In this document: piece by piece, positions 1-6,597 of the stretch
How positions within the stretch are numbered: the stretch's first letter is position 1
How the letters are laid out: the number at the start of each line of letters is the position of its first letter
Assembly (NCBI GenBank): GCA_903834675.1
Contig: CAILKC010000256.1
Coordinates: 1-13,732 of the forward strand
DNA length: 13,732 nucleotides
Origin: an uncultured Victivallales bacterium
GTDB lineage: Bacteria; Verrucomicrobiota; Lentisphaeria; Oligosphaerales; JAFGRS01
Direction: 5' to 3'
The notes under the pieces: generated by a model
Seen by the model: only the letters and a program-made list of their open reading frames with translations
The model's database searches: none
Told to the model about the DNA's origin: nothing
Position numbers and translations under genes: made by a program

Positions 1-4
1 CCCC

Positions 5-156
5 CGTGCCGACGGTATCGCGATTGCCGCCCTGGAGCCCGCGATGCCAAGCCCGTTCCGGGCAGGTTCGCGGTATCCCCCGTGCCGACGGTATCGCGAT
101 TGCCGCCCTGGAGCCCGCGATGCCAAGCCCGTTCCGGGCAGGTTCGCGGTATCCCC
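5..156 (+). repeat. Two tandem 76-bp units, each with a 47-nt hairpin
   Basis: Bases 5-80 and 81-156 read as identical 76-bp units. A third partial unit begins at 172. Each full unit ends in a 47-nt segment (34-80 and 110-156) that folds on itself: an outer stem CCGCGA/TCGCGG encloses an inner stem GCCCG-TTC-CGGGC. The same 47-nt segment recurs at 5668, 5726, 5782 and 5840, and inverted at 6241 and 13640. The window starts inside this array, so more units may lie to the left. No gene is seen in 1-287. This looks like a REP-type palindromic repeat, not CRISPR. Confidence 0.85.
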
Positions 157-205
157 CGTCTGCAAGACCCCCGTGCCGACGGTATCCCCCGAGACGGCGA
201 CCGCC

Positions 206-247
206 GACTCCAAGGCGCCTAGCGCCCGGAAAAAGGAAACCGCCCAG
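206..247 (+). repeat. A-rich companion module of the hairpin repeat
   Basis: This segment runs from GACTCCAAGGCGCC through CGCCCGGAAAAAGGAAAC to CCGCCCAG. It closely matches 5888-5930 and, inverted, 13557-13599. In every case it lies after the hairpin units in the same orientation, so the two belong to one composite element. A small hairpin (GGCGC, CTA, GCGCC) sits at 214-226. Confidence 0.75.
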
Positions 248-266
248 AGCCCTGAAGGCCACGCCC

Positions 267-286
267 AGGTTGGCAACCGCCAACTT
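267..286 (-). terminator. Hairpin just past the lipoprotein stop codon
   Basis: GTTGGC at 269-274 and GCCAAC at 279-284 pair perfectly around a four-base loop; two more pairs (one a G-T) extend the stem. It lies immediately after the stop codon at 288-290 on the minus strand. No T-run follows, so it is a weak terminator candidate that may only stabilise the transcript end. Confidence 0.35.
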
Positions 287-287
287 C

Positions 288-875
288 CTAAGGCGTCTCG
301 ATACCGCCCCCGGGGAAGCTCACGCCAAGCGGGTTGGGCGAGGTAAAGAGAGACACGTTGGTGTGGCCGTCCATGGTGTGGATGTTGAGCAGGTGATGGA
401 ACAGGTGATACATCCGCACCTCCTGCGTTCTGCCATCGGGCAGAACGTTCTCGCTGCGGTGGAGCATCGCGAGATGTCCCAGAAGCACGTTGCCGCTGGT
501 CATGGAACTCACCCGCTGCCCCTGGCCGTTGTAGGTGGAATGCGTGGAGGTGACGTAAAGAATGGAGATGGGCCCATAACCCTGTGAGTTCTGCACCATG
601 TAGGAGGGCTCGCCCGGCGCCACCTCAGTCCTCATCGCCGACCCCTGCCACCAGTAGGCGAGAAGACCGACGGGCCACCAGTTCGAACGCTCCAGTTGGA
701 CCATCCTGGCGCCAGGGCAGCAGGCGGCGGCATCCTTCGACTCGCGCTGGAAGCGCGCCAGCGTCTCTGAACTCAGGTTCTGCTTGAGGTCCAGGCGCGT
801 GTACGGCGGCACGGAGGCGCAGCCCAGCAGACCGAGCCCCACCGCCACGCATGCGCTAAGCCATACCACCTTCAT
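288..875 (-). CDS. Putative lipoprotein of unknown function with His-rich C-terminal segment
   Basis: I do not recognise this 195-aa protein. The start at 875 is chosen because a lipoprotein signal follows directly: MKVVWLS, a hydrophobic core, then the lipobox LLGC with Cys19 as the likely lipidated residue. A GAGGG sequence precedes it by about 8 nt. The open frame extends upstream to 980, but those residues are Arg- and Cys-rich and overlap cysK. The mature part has a CC pair, a Trp-rich stretch (SNWWPVGLLAYWWQG) and near its end a His-rich segment (MYHLFHHLLNIHTMDGH) that could bind metal; that role is inference. It starts 46 nt after cysK ends, so it is probably co-transcribed. Exported and membrane-anchored location is well supported; function is not. 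Confidence 0.8.
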   Translation of the reverse strand: MKVVWLSACVAVGLGLLGCASVPPYTRLDLKQNLSSETLARFQRESKDAAACCPGARMVQLERSNWWPVGLLAYWWQGSAMRTEVAPGEPSYMVQNSQGYGPISILYVTSTHSTYNGQGQRVSSMTSGNVLLGHLAMLHRSENVLPDGRTQEVRMYHLFHHLLNIHTMDGHTNVSLFTSPNPLGVSFPGGGIETP

Positions 876-921
876 GCCCTTACCCTCGCCTTCGCCGCAA
901 ACACCATGACCGCAACTGCCA

Positions 922-1887
922 TCACGCCGGCGTGCCGATGCCCTCGAACAGCACCGTGGACAAGTAGCGCTCGCCCGCATCGGGCAGGATCACCACGATG
1001 GTCTTACCCGCGAACTCATCCCGGTTCGCCAGGCGTACGGCCACCGCTGCCGCCGCACCGCAGGAGATGCCGGAGAGAAGCCCCTCCTCCAGCGCCAGAC
1101 GGCGCGCAAATGCGATCGCTTCGGCGCTCTCGACCAGCTCGACCCGATCGACGATGGACAGATCCAGCGTCTCCGGGATGAAGCCGGCACCGATACCCTG
1201 AATCTTGTGCGGTCCCGGCTTCAGGTCCAAGCCCGCCAACTTCTGGGTGATCACCGGGCTCTCTTTGGGCTCGACCGCCACGGAAAAGAGCGGCGTGCCC
1301 CGGGTCTGCTCCCAGTAGCGCGAGATGCCACTAATGGTGCCGCCGGTGCCTACCCCCGCAACCAACACGTCGACCTTGCCGTCCGTATCGTTCCAGATCT
1401 CGGGACCCGTCGTCTGCTCGTGGATGGCCGGGTTCGCCGGATTCTTGAACTGCTGCGGCAGAAAGTAGCGCACCGGATCGGAGGCGGCGATCTCCTCGGC
1501 CCGCCGAATGGCGCCCTTCATGCCTTCCCCACCGGGCGTCAGGATCAGCTTGGCCCCAAAGGCTGCCAGCACACGCCGCCGTTCGATACTCATGGTCTCA
1601 GGCATGGTCAGAGTGAGACTGTATCCCCGCGCCGCCGCCACATAGGCCAGTGCGATGCCGGTGTTCCCGCTGGTCGGCTCGATGATCTCGACGCCCGGCC
1701 TCAACACGCCGCGCTTCTCGGCGTCCCAGACCATCGACGCGCCAATGCGGCACTTCACTGAGTAAGCCGGGTTCCGACCCTCGATCTTGGCCAGCACCGT
1801 AGCCTTCGCCCCTTGGGTCACACGGTTCAGCCGCACCAGCGGCGTGGTCCCGATCGACTGCGAATTGTCAACGAATACACGGCTCAT
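922..1887 (-). CDS. cysK: Cysteine synthase A (O-acetylserine sulfhydrylase)
   Basis: This PLP enzyme makes L-cysteine from O-acetylserine and sulfide in the cytoplasm. The 321-aa protein is of normal family length and aligns with enterobacterial CysK throughout. The PLP lysine is Lys45 in [12 protein letters not shown], the substrate loop PTSGNTG is at 71-77, and the phosphate-binding GVGTGGT is at 178-184. The PLP-nitrogen contact region reads SGISCGAA (272-279), where the enterobacterial protein has GISSGAA. The start at 1887 (MSRVFVDN) matches the family N-terminus and has GGAG 7 nt upstream; the frame extends to 1959 without homology. It lies downstream of the Feo genes, which may link cysteine supply to iron-sulfur needs (inference), and 46 nt before the lipoprotein gene. 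Confidence 0.97.
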   Translation of the reverse strand: MSRVFVDNSQSIGTTPLVRLNRVTQGAKATVLAKIEGRNPAYSVKCRIGASMVWDAEKRGVLRPGVEIIEPTSGNTGIALAYVAAARGYSLTLTMPETMSIERRRVLAAFGAKLILTPGGEGMKGAIRRAEEIAASDPVRYFLPQQFKNPANPAIHEQTTGPEIWNDTDGKVDVLVAGVGTGGTISGISRYWEQTRGTPLFSVAVEPKESPVITQKLAGLDLKPGPHKIQGIGAGFIPETLDLSIVDRVELVESAEAIAFARRLALEEGLLSGISCGAAAAVAVRLANRDEFAGKTIVVILPDAGERYLSTVLFEGIGTPA

Positions 1888-1980
1888 CGTCCTACTCCAT
1901 TCTCGGGGGAATCCGGCGCCGCCAACCCGGCGGCCTAGTTCAGCCGAAACCTCACACACGCACGACCAACGTCTATCAAC

Positions 1981-2012
1981 ATACTAGACTATAATACTTC
2001 ACCCTTGTCAAA
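1981..2012 (-). promoter_or_regulatory. Promoter-like region for cysK with a possible Rrf2-type half-site
   Basis: On the minus strand a perfect -35 word TTGACA (2007-2012) overlaps the stop codon of the small membrane protein. It is followed by AT-rich DNA holding TATTAT, TATAGT and TAGTAT, but none is at the ideal 17-bp spacing, so the -10 is not settled. On the plus strand ATACTAGACTATAAT (1981-1995) resembles the first half of the site bound by IscR-type Rrf2 regulators, and Rrf2 members such as CymR control cysteine genes. The second half is not convincing. Confidence 0.35.
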
Positions 2013-2229
2013 CCCCTGGCGGCGGAAAACCCGAGGGTCGGCCAGGGCCGCAACCTGACCGTGCAGGCGGAGCTTGCCCGGCAGAAGGGGGCGGGGTCGA
2101 CGTCTGCCGGGCAGCCGGGCAGCAGGCGCAATCGGCGCCGCAGTCGCCGCGCAGCCGCCGCAGCCCCCGGCGCACGACGTATGCGGCGGCCGTGAGGACG
2201 ATGGCGACCGTTACGAGGGTTTGCCACAT
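2008..2229 (-). CDS. FeoB-associated Cys-rich membrane protein
   Basis: This 73-aa protein has the layout of the small FeoB-associated family: one N-terminal membrane helix (WQTLVTVAIVLTAAAYVV), a basic stretch (RRGLRRLRG), then a cysteine cluster (DCGADCACC, four Cys in eight residues). The tail is Pro- and Ser-rich, longer than usual for the family, and may be unstructured. It follows feoB by 97 nt on the same strand, the usual position. AGGTGAG lies about 8 nt before the ATG. Family members are thought to assist FeoB, perhaps by handling iron at the membrane, but their biochemistry is poorly known. The family call rests on architecture and context, not on an alignment. Confidence 0.8.
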   Translation of the reverse strand: MWQTLVTVAIVLTAAAYVVRRGLRRLRGDCGADCACCPAARQTSTPPPSAGQAPPARSGCGPGRPSGFPPPGV

Positions 2230-2288
2230 GCTGCACTCTCACCTTTGGCTTTCGCGAAGACTCTCCACTGCGCCACCGCCTCTCAGGC

Positions 2289-2310
2289 CCTTCAGGAGAT
2301 GGGCTGAAGG
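2289..2310 (-). other. Hairpin between feoB and the small Cys-rich gene
   Basis: CCTTCAG (2289-2295) and CTGAAGG (2304-2310) pair perfectly around an 8-nt loop, 17 nt after the feoB stop. No T-run follows. It may stabilise the feoB transcript or reduce read-through into the next gene. Confidence 0.4.
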
Positions 2311-2326
2311 CCGCCAGGTCAGAACT

Positions 2327-4750
2327 TCAGACACCGATACCAAGGGCTGAGCCGACCTGGAAGACGAGGGTGGCCACCAGCCAGGCCAGGACAGTGGTGT
2401 AGACGGCCGAGAAGGCAGCCCATTTCCACGAACCGCTCTCACGGCCGATGGTGACCAGAGTGGCGATGCAGGGCGCGTAGAGCATGACGAAGAGAAGCAG
2501 CGCCAAGGCGCGCAAAGGCGTCCAGCCCGGCTCGGCGCGCAACACGTTGACGATGCTGAAGTTGCTGCGGCCGCGGTCGGCGGGCCCGTGGGGATCCCCC
2601 ATGCTGTAGGTCATGCTGAGGGTGCCCAGCACGACCTCTTTGGCGGCGAGTCCGCCCAGCAAGGCGATGGTGTCACGCCAGTCGAATCCAGCCAGGGCGG
2701 CCACAGGCTGGAGCGCTTGGCCAAAGCGGCCGGCGTAGGAGTGCTGCAACTGGGTGCGGCGCTGTTCGCCGACGCTGCGGTCCACCTGCGCGACATACTC
2801 CCGCAGCACCTCAGCGGCCACCCGCACCGGCGCGCTGGCCGGCTCACGCACCCCCGCGGCAACCTCGGCCAGGGTCAGACGCTCGGGCTGCTCTTCCAGC
2901 AAGCGCTGGCGCTCTGCCGCGGCGAGGCCTTGCCGGACCTGCTGCACCAGGGCGGCCACAGCCTCGATGTCGGCCGCATCGCGGAGCGTGCCATCCGGCA
3001 CCAGCGCCCCGAGCGCCGCCGCCGTCGCCTCCTGGCGCTGGCGCTCGAAAGGAGCGGGGTCTAGACGCGGCAAGTACATCATCACCCACAACAGGATGCT
3101 GACTCCCAGGATCACAGTTCCGGCCTTGCGCACATACATGATGCTCCGCTCTAGGGCACTGCGCAGAATGTGCCGCAGCACCGGCAGGTGATACGGTGGC
3201 AGTTCCATCACAAAGGGCGCTTGCTCGCCGCGCGCCACGGTCCGGCGCAGGCAGAAAGCCATCGCCAGGGCGAAGGCCCACGAGAGCGCCGCCAGCAGCC
3301 ACATCATCTCGCCTTGCCAGCGCGCAAAGAAGGCCGCGATAAGCATGGCAAAAACCGGCATCTTCGCCCCGCAGTTCATAAAAGGCGCCACCAACATCGT
3401 GGTCAGACGGTCCTTCTCCTCGCGCAGAGTGCGGGTGGCCATCACGCCGGGCACAGCGCAGCCACCGGCAATGCCGCCGGACACAATCAGGGCTAGAATG
3501 CTCTTGCCCTGTAAGCCGAAGACGCGCAGCACCCGGTCCAACACAAAGGCGATGCGAGCCACGTAACCGGAATCCTCGATCGCAGCCAAAACCAGGAACA
3601 TGAAAAAGATCAGGGGCACAAAGCCCATCACCCCGCCGACGCCGGCAATGATGCCATGGTCAATCAGCGACTTCAACGGCCCCGGCGACAGACGGGAGGT
3701 CAGCAGCGGCATGAACTCGTCAAAGACCCAGGCGAACACGCCGACCGGCGTCGTCCAGCCGTTCACCCAAGGCACGTAGCGCAGGCCGTTCGCCAACAGA
3801 AACGTCACCTTGAAAGCCAGGAAAATGACGAGGCCCACAAAGAAGAAGCCCAGCCCCCGGTTGCAGAGGATCGTGTCGAGCGCGTCGGTGAGGGTGGCCC
3901 CGCGGTCCGAAACGGTCACGCAGCCCCGCACAATGCCCGCCGCATGGCCGTAGCGGTGTTCGGCAATCAGGCTGGCGGGGTCTCCGCCCTCCTCGGCCGC
4001 CACCTGCCTGACCAGACGCTGCGCCGCGGCCAGAACGACCCCCGCCACCACCGCCGACGCCGTGCCGCCCACCCGTTCAACCGCCTTGGTGTCCTCCTCC
4101 AGCAGCTTGATGGCCAGCCAGCGCGGCGGCAGCGCCGCGGCCAGAGACGGGTCCGCCGCGATCTCGGCAACCAACTCCGCGATGGCCGCCTCCACCTGGG
4201 GGCCGTAACCTACGTTCAAAGGCTGCGCCGCGAGCTGCCCCTGCCCCACCCGCACCAAGGTGTCCAGAAGTTCCCCGCGACCGTCGCCGCGGCGCCCCAC
4301 CGTCGCCACCACCGGCACGCCCAGCCACTGCGCCAGCTTCGACACGTCGATCGCGATGCCGCGCTGAACCGCGATGTCGTGCATGTTCAGAGCCAGAACC
4401 AGCGGCCGCCCCATCTCGGCCACCTGCAGGGACAGGTACAGGTTGCGCTCCAGGTTCGCGGCGTCCACTACGTTCAACACCACGTCAGGCCGTTCATCGA
4501 CGATCGCCGCCCGGGCCACCACTTCATCAAGACTGTAGGCCGTCAGCGAGTAGGTCCCGGGAAGATCGATGATGCGCAGCCGCACATCCTGCCACTGAAC
4601 CCACCCCTCCTTCTTCTCGACCGTGACCCCGGGGTAGTTACCGACCGTCTGATTGGACCCGGTGAGCAGGTTGAACAAGGTGGTCTTACCGGCATTTGGA
4701 TTGCCGGCAACCGCGACCGTGAGGGTCCGCAAAGGAGCCACCTCCGACAT
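2327..4750 (-). CDS. feoB: Ferrous iron transport protein B
   Basis: FeoB is the GTPase-coupled inner-membrane channel for Fe(II). This 807-aa protein has an N-terminal G domain with G1 GNPNAGKTT (16-24), G3 DLPG (62-65) and G4 NMHD (122-125), then a helical spacer. The membrane part carries both gate regions: GCAVPGVMATRTL from 430 with MNCGAKMPVF near 458, and GLAAKEVVLGT from 700; a conserved YAPCIAT follows near 758. Between a membrane helix ending near 560 and the SYAGRFG segment near 671 is a polar, Gln/Glu/Arg-rich insert of about 105 residues, longer than in the E. coli protein as I recall it. The start at 4750 overlaps the feoA stop by one base and has GAGGAG 8 nt upstream, favouring translational coupling. 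An ATG at 4768 has its Shine-Dalgarno too close. Confidence 0.97.
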   Translation of the reverse strand: MSEVAPLRTLTVAVAGNPNAGKTTLFNLLTGSNQTVGNYPGVTVEKKEGWVQWQDVRLRIIDLPGTYSLTAYSLDEVVARAAIVDERPDVVLNVVDAANLERNLYLSLQVAEMGRPLVLALNMHDIAVQRGIAIDVSKLAQWLGVPVVATVGRRGDGRGELLDTLVRVGQGQLAAQPLNVGYGPQVEAAIAELVAEIAADPSLAAALPPRWLAIKLLEEDTKAVERVGGTASAVVAGVVLAAAQRLVRQVAAEEGGDPASLIAEHRYGHAAGIVRGCVTVSDRGATLTDALDTILCNRGLGFFFVGLVIFLAFKVTFLLANGLRYVPWVNGWTTPVGVFAWVFDEFMPLLTSRLSPGPLKSLIDHGIIAGVGGVMGFVPLIFFMFLVLAAIEDSGYVARIAFVLDRVLRVFGLQGKSILALIVSGGIAGGCAVPGVMATRTLREEKDRLTTMLVAPFMNCGAKMPVFAMLIAAFFARWQGEMMWLLAALSWAFALAMAFCLRRTVARGEQAPFVMELPPYHLPVLRHILRSALERSIMYVRKAGTVILGVSILLWVMMYLPRLDPAPFERQRQEATAAALGALVPDGTLRDAADIEAVAALVQQVRQGLAAAERQRLLEEQPERLTLAEVAAGVREPASAPVRVAAEVLREYVAQVDRSVGEQRRTQLQHSYAGRFGQALQPVAALAGFDWRDTIALLGGLAAKEVVLGTLSMTYSMGDPHGPADRGRSNFSIVNVLRAEPGWTPLRALALLLFVMLYAPCIATLVTIGRESGSWKWAAFSAVYTTVLAWLVATLVFQVGSALGIGV

Positions 4751-4995
4751 CACGCCGTCTCCTCGCATTCCTCCACCTCAATACAGGCGGCTTCCGCCCG
4801 CCGAATCGCCAGATGGTAACCCTTGATCAGAATCTCGATGGGGTCTCCCAACGGCGCCCAACGCTCAACCAGCAGCTCCGTGCCGCGGGTTACACCCATG
4901 TCCAGCAGCCGCTGCCGTACCGCACTGCCCCCGGACTGCGTGCCGGAAATGCGCACCCGACAACCTTGCGCCACCTGGTCCAGAGTTCGTGCCAT
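4750..4995 (-). CDS. feoA: Ferrous iron transport protein A
   Basis: FeoA is a small cytoplasmic SH3-like protein needed for FeoB activity. The 81-aa product has the family pattern: an N-terminal segment ending in GCRVRISG, RQRLLDMGVTRGTEL in the middle, and APLGDPIEILIKGYHLAIRR then an acidic end. The ATG at 4995 is preceded by GGAGAG at 7 nt. A GTG at 5010 in the same frame overlaps that Shine-Dalgarno and is less likely. The stop codon shares one base with the feoB ATG, so the two are translated as a coupled pair. The gene starts 71 nt after the metal regulator ends and probably shares its transcript; no separate strong promoter is visible between them. Confidence 0.95.
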   Translation of the reverse strand: MARTLDQVAQGCRVRISGTQSGGSAVRQRLLDMGVTRGTELLVERWAPLGDPIEILIKGYHLAIRRAEAACIEVEECEETA

Positions 4996-5066
4996 ACGCC
5001 GACTCTCCACTCGTCCGAAACAACCACCCCGTCGCCGACCAAACGGGAAACCTCACCGCCCTGCCC

Positions 5067-5516
5067 TCACCCCGCCGAACCCCCGCCACGCCCCGCCCAG
5101 GCCCGCCATTCCGCCGAAGACTCCAGAAACTCGCCCAACCGCAACAGCCGATCCAGACACTCCGGATCAACCGCGTGCTCCAGACGGCAGGCCGTCTCAT
5201 CCGCACCCACGGCATCCATCCCCAGGTTGTTCCCCAGAAAGCGCCGCAGCACTCGATGCCGCCGACACACTTCTTCCGCTACCTCCCGGCCCGCCGCAGT
5301 CAAAGATACCGCAGCGTACGGGGCGTAATGCACCAACCCCTTCTCCGCCAGACTGTGCAGCGCCGCCGTCACCGTCGACTTATGCACCCGCAGCCGCGCC
5401 GCAATGTCCCGCGACCTCACCGTGCATGACGTACCCCCCAACTCGGCGATCGCCTCCAGGTAATCCTCAAGCACGGCACTCACCGCCGCTGACATGGACG
5501 CCGCTGACCCTGACAC
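5067..5516 (-). CDS. DtxR/MntR-family metal-dependent transcriptional regulator
   Basis: These regulators bind DNA when loaded with Fe(II) or Mn(II) and repress metal uptake genes. The N-terminal half is a winged helix (DIAARLRVHKSTVTAALHSLAEKGLV then a wing), followed by the dimerisation and metal-binding domain; no SH3-like C-terminal domain is present, as in MntR. By alignment from memory the ligands are Asp18, Glu21, His87, Cys110, Glu113 and His114. The first three match MntR, whereas Cys110 replaces the MntR Glu and matches the DtxR Cys. The GTG at 5516 is chosen because GGAGG lies 4 nt upstream; ATG at 5495 is the alternative, has no clear Shine-Dalgarno and leaves 142 aa. Position ahead of feoAB and behind a palindrome suggests it controls itself and the Feo genes. 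Confidence 0.9.
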   Translation of the reverse strand: MSGSAASMSAAVSAVLEDYLEAIAELGGTSCTVRSRDIAARLRVHKSTVTAALHSLAEKGLVHYAPYAAVSLTAAGREVAEEVCRRHRVLRRFLGNNLGMDAVGADETACRLEHAVDPECLDRLLRLGEFLESSAEWRAWAGRGGGSAG

Positions 5517-5520
5517 ACTA

Positions 5521-5525
5521 CCTCC
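5521..5525 (-). promoter_or_regulatory. Shine-Dalgarno deciding the regulator start
   Basis: On the minus strand this reads GGAGG and stands 4 nt before a GTG at 5516. No comparable sequence precedes the ATG at 5495, so the GTG is preferred despite slightly short spacing. Confidence 0.5.
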
Positions 5526-5534
5526 GTCAATAAA

Positions 5535-5552
5535 TGTTTTATATCTAAAACA
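5535..5552. promoter_or_regulatory. 18-bp palindrome, probable operator of the metal regulator
   Basis: TGTTTTA (5535-5541) and TAAAACA (5546-5552) are a perfect 7-bp inverted repeat around TATC. It lies in a short AT-rich island (about 5530-5557) within GC-rich DNA, 18 bp upstream of the regulator start. On the minus strand TATAAA inside it could serve as a -10. DtxR-family operators are imperfect palindromes of about this size, and TTTTAG resembles their half-sites. It is therefore a good candidate for metal-dependent autorepression and control of feoAB. No second copy was noticed in front of feoA. Confidence 0.65.
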
Positions 5553-5624
5553 ATATAGCGCCGCCATACCCGCAGTCAAACGCGCCAAGACCAGACCCAG
5601 GGCGGTTTCAAGACAGAGACCCCT

Positions 5625-5885
5625 GCTGGATCTGGCCGACGTTTGCCATGACCCCGCTGACCGACCTGGAGCCCGCGATGCCAAGCCCGTTCCGGGCAGG
5701 TTCGCGGTATCCCCCTTGCCGCCCTGGAGCCCGCGATGCCAAGCCCGTTCCGGGCAGGTTCGCGGTATCCCCACTGGCTCTGGAGCCCGCGATGCCAAGC
5801 CCGTTCCGGGCAGGTTCGCGGTATCCCCCTTGCAGACCTGGAGCCCGCGATGCCAAGCCCGTTCCGGGCAGGTTCGCGGTATCCC
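5625..5885 (+). repeat. Leader plus four tandem 47-nt hairpin units
   Basis: Four units begin at 5668, 5726, 5782 and 5840, each 46-47 nt and nearly identical to those at 34 and 110. They are separated by 9-11 nt spacers, two of which begin CTTGC. Each folds as CCGCGA ... GCCCG-TTC-CGGGC ... TCGCGG. A 43-nt leader (5625-5667) beginning GCTGGATCTGGC precedes the first unit and is repeated, inverted, at 13687-13729 with about 34 of 43 matches. The array sits upstream of the metal regulator, and the A-rich module follows at 5888. Open frames through it only reflect the repeat. Confidence 0.88.
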
Positions 5886-5887
5886 TC

Positions 5888-5930
5888 GGCTCCAAGGCGC
5901 CTACCGCCCGGAAAAAGAAACCGCCCTGGA
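5888..5930 (+). repeat. A-rich companion module after the hairpin array
   Basis: GGCTCCAAGGCGCC, then CTACCGCCCGGAAAAAGAAA, then CCGCCCTGGA. It matches 206-247 and, inverted, 13557-13599. It begins 2 nt after the last hairpin unit. Confidence 0.75.
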
Positions 5931-6177
5931 CCGGACCGGCGGACGGTCAGTCCGGGTGGCACTACGCTCGCGGCGCCTGCCCTCGGACGCGCCGCCCGAC
6001 CGCAGCACTCGCCACCACACCCGGCCCTGCGCTCTGCCGCTCCGTCACGGAACGATTACGCGGGCCGACAAGCGGACCGATGCCGCCAGAAAATGGCCAC
6101 CCCGGCGGCAAGGCCCCATAGCCACTGCACCACCCCGGGATAGCATGCCAGTGTACCAAAGTCACACCGTTTTTCGA
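5931..6177. other. Intergenic stretch, no gene seen
   Basis: GC-rich DNA between the hairpin array and the 420-bp element. Open frames through it have no recognisable protein character or convincing ribosome binding site. I see no tRNA or clear promoter. Confidence 0.5.
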
Positions 6178-6597
6178 GGCTCTTGCAGAACCCTCGGCTC
6201 ACCAGCATCCCGCCTGGAGCCGACGGTCTCCGCCGTACCCGGGGATACCGCGAACCCGCCCGGAACGGGCGATGGCATCGCGGGCTCCAGGGCAGGGCTG
6301 TTTCAAGAAACTGGGCTGGGCCTCGCAACAACCCGTGGTCTGTCAGCCGTATCGGGTTGCGCAAGAACACACGCCGTCAGTCATGGCACAGGCGCCAAGC
6401 CAAAGCGGTGTCGCGGTCGCCGCCGGCGACCTTGCCACACGCACTCCACCTGGCCAAGGCGCGATATGGACTGCGTGCGGCAGAGGGCCGCGGACGCGGC
6501 CCGTCGACGCCGCTTTCACGGTCGGCGGGACGACGGCGGTCATTTCTTGAAACAGCCCTGGCTCCAGGGCCAGATGCGGGGGGTTACTGCAAGAGCC
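6178..6597. mobile_element. 420-bp MITE-like element with inverted-repeat ends
   Basis: The ends GGCTCTTGCAGAACCC (6178-6193) and GGGTTACTGCAAGAGCC (6581-6597) are inverted repeats matching over 16 bases with one gap. A second, perfect 18-bp inverted repeat is nested inside: CAGGGCTGTTTCAAGAAA at 6293-6310 and its complement at 6543-6560. One hairpin unit of the dispersed family lies at 6241-6288. The core holds an 8-bp stem, GGGCCGCG-GA-CGCGGCCC. I see no transposase or convincing coding frame, so this would be a non-autonomous element or a structured RNA locus. No target duplication was confirmed. Confidence 0.55.
6241..6288 (-). repeat. Inverted single copy of the hairpin unit
   Basis: This 48-nt copy lies within the 420-bp element on the opposite strand from the arrays. 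The stems CCGCGA/TCGCGG and GCCCG/CGGGC are intact while the internal loop differs (GATGGCA), which suggests the fold matters more than the loop sequence. Confidence 0.8.

Noticed and set aside
5..587. Plus-strand open frame at the left edge
   Set aside because: It reads through the hairpin repeats and then opposite the lipoprotein gene; no ribosome binding site or domain.
1888..1959. Longer N-terminus for cysK
   Set aside because: The extra residues do not match the family, whereas the start at 1887 gives the standard N-terminus with a good Shine-Dalgarno.
3656..4819. 387-codon plus-strand open frame
   Set aside because: It is the complement of feoB and the start of feoA and is His-, Arg- and Gln-rich without any domain pattern.
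5648..5890. Possible CRISPR array
   Set aside because: Spacers are only 9-11 nt, partly conserved, and repeats are 47 nt with single orphan copies elsewhere in both orientations. No cas gene is present.
6310..6542. Possible known structured RNA (RNase P, tmRNA or SRP-like) in the core of the 420-bp element
   Set aside because: Strong local hairpins exist but none of the conserved motifs of those RNAs could be recognised.
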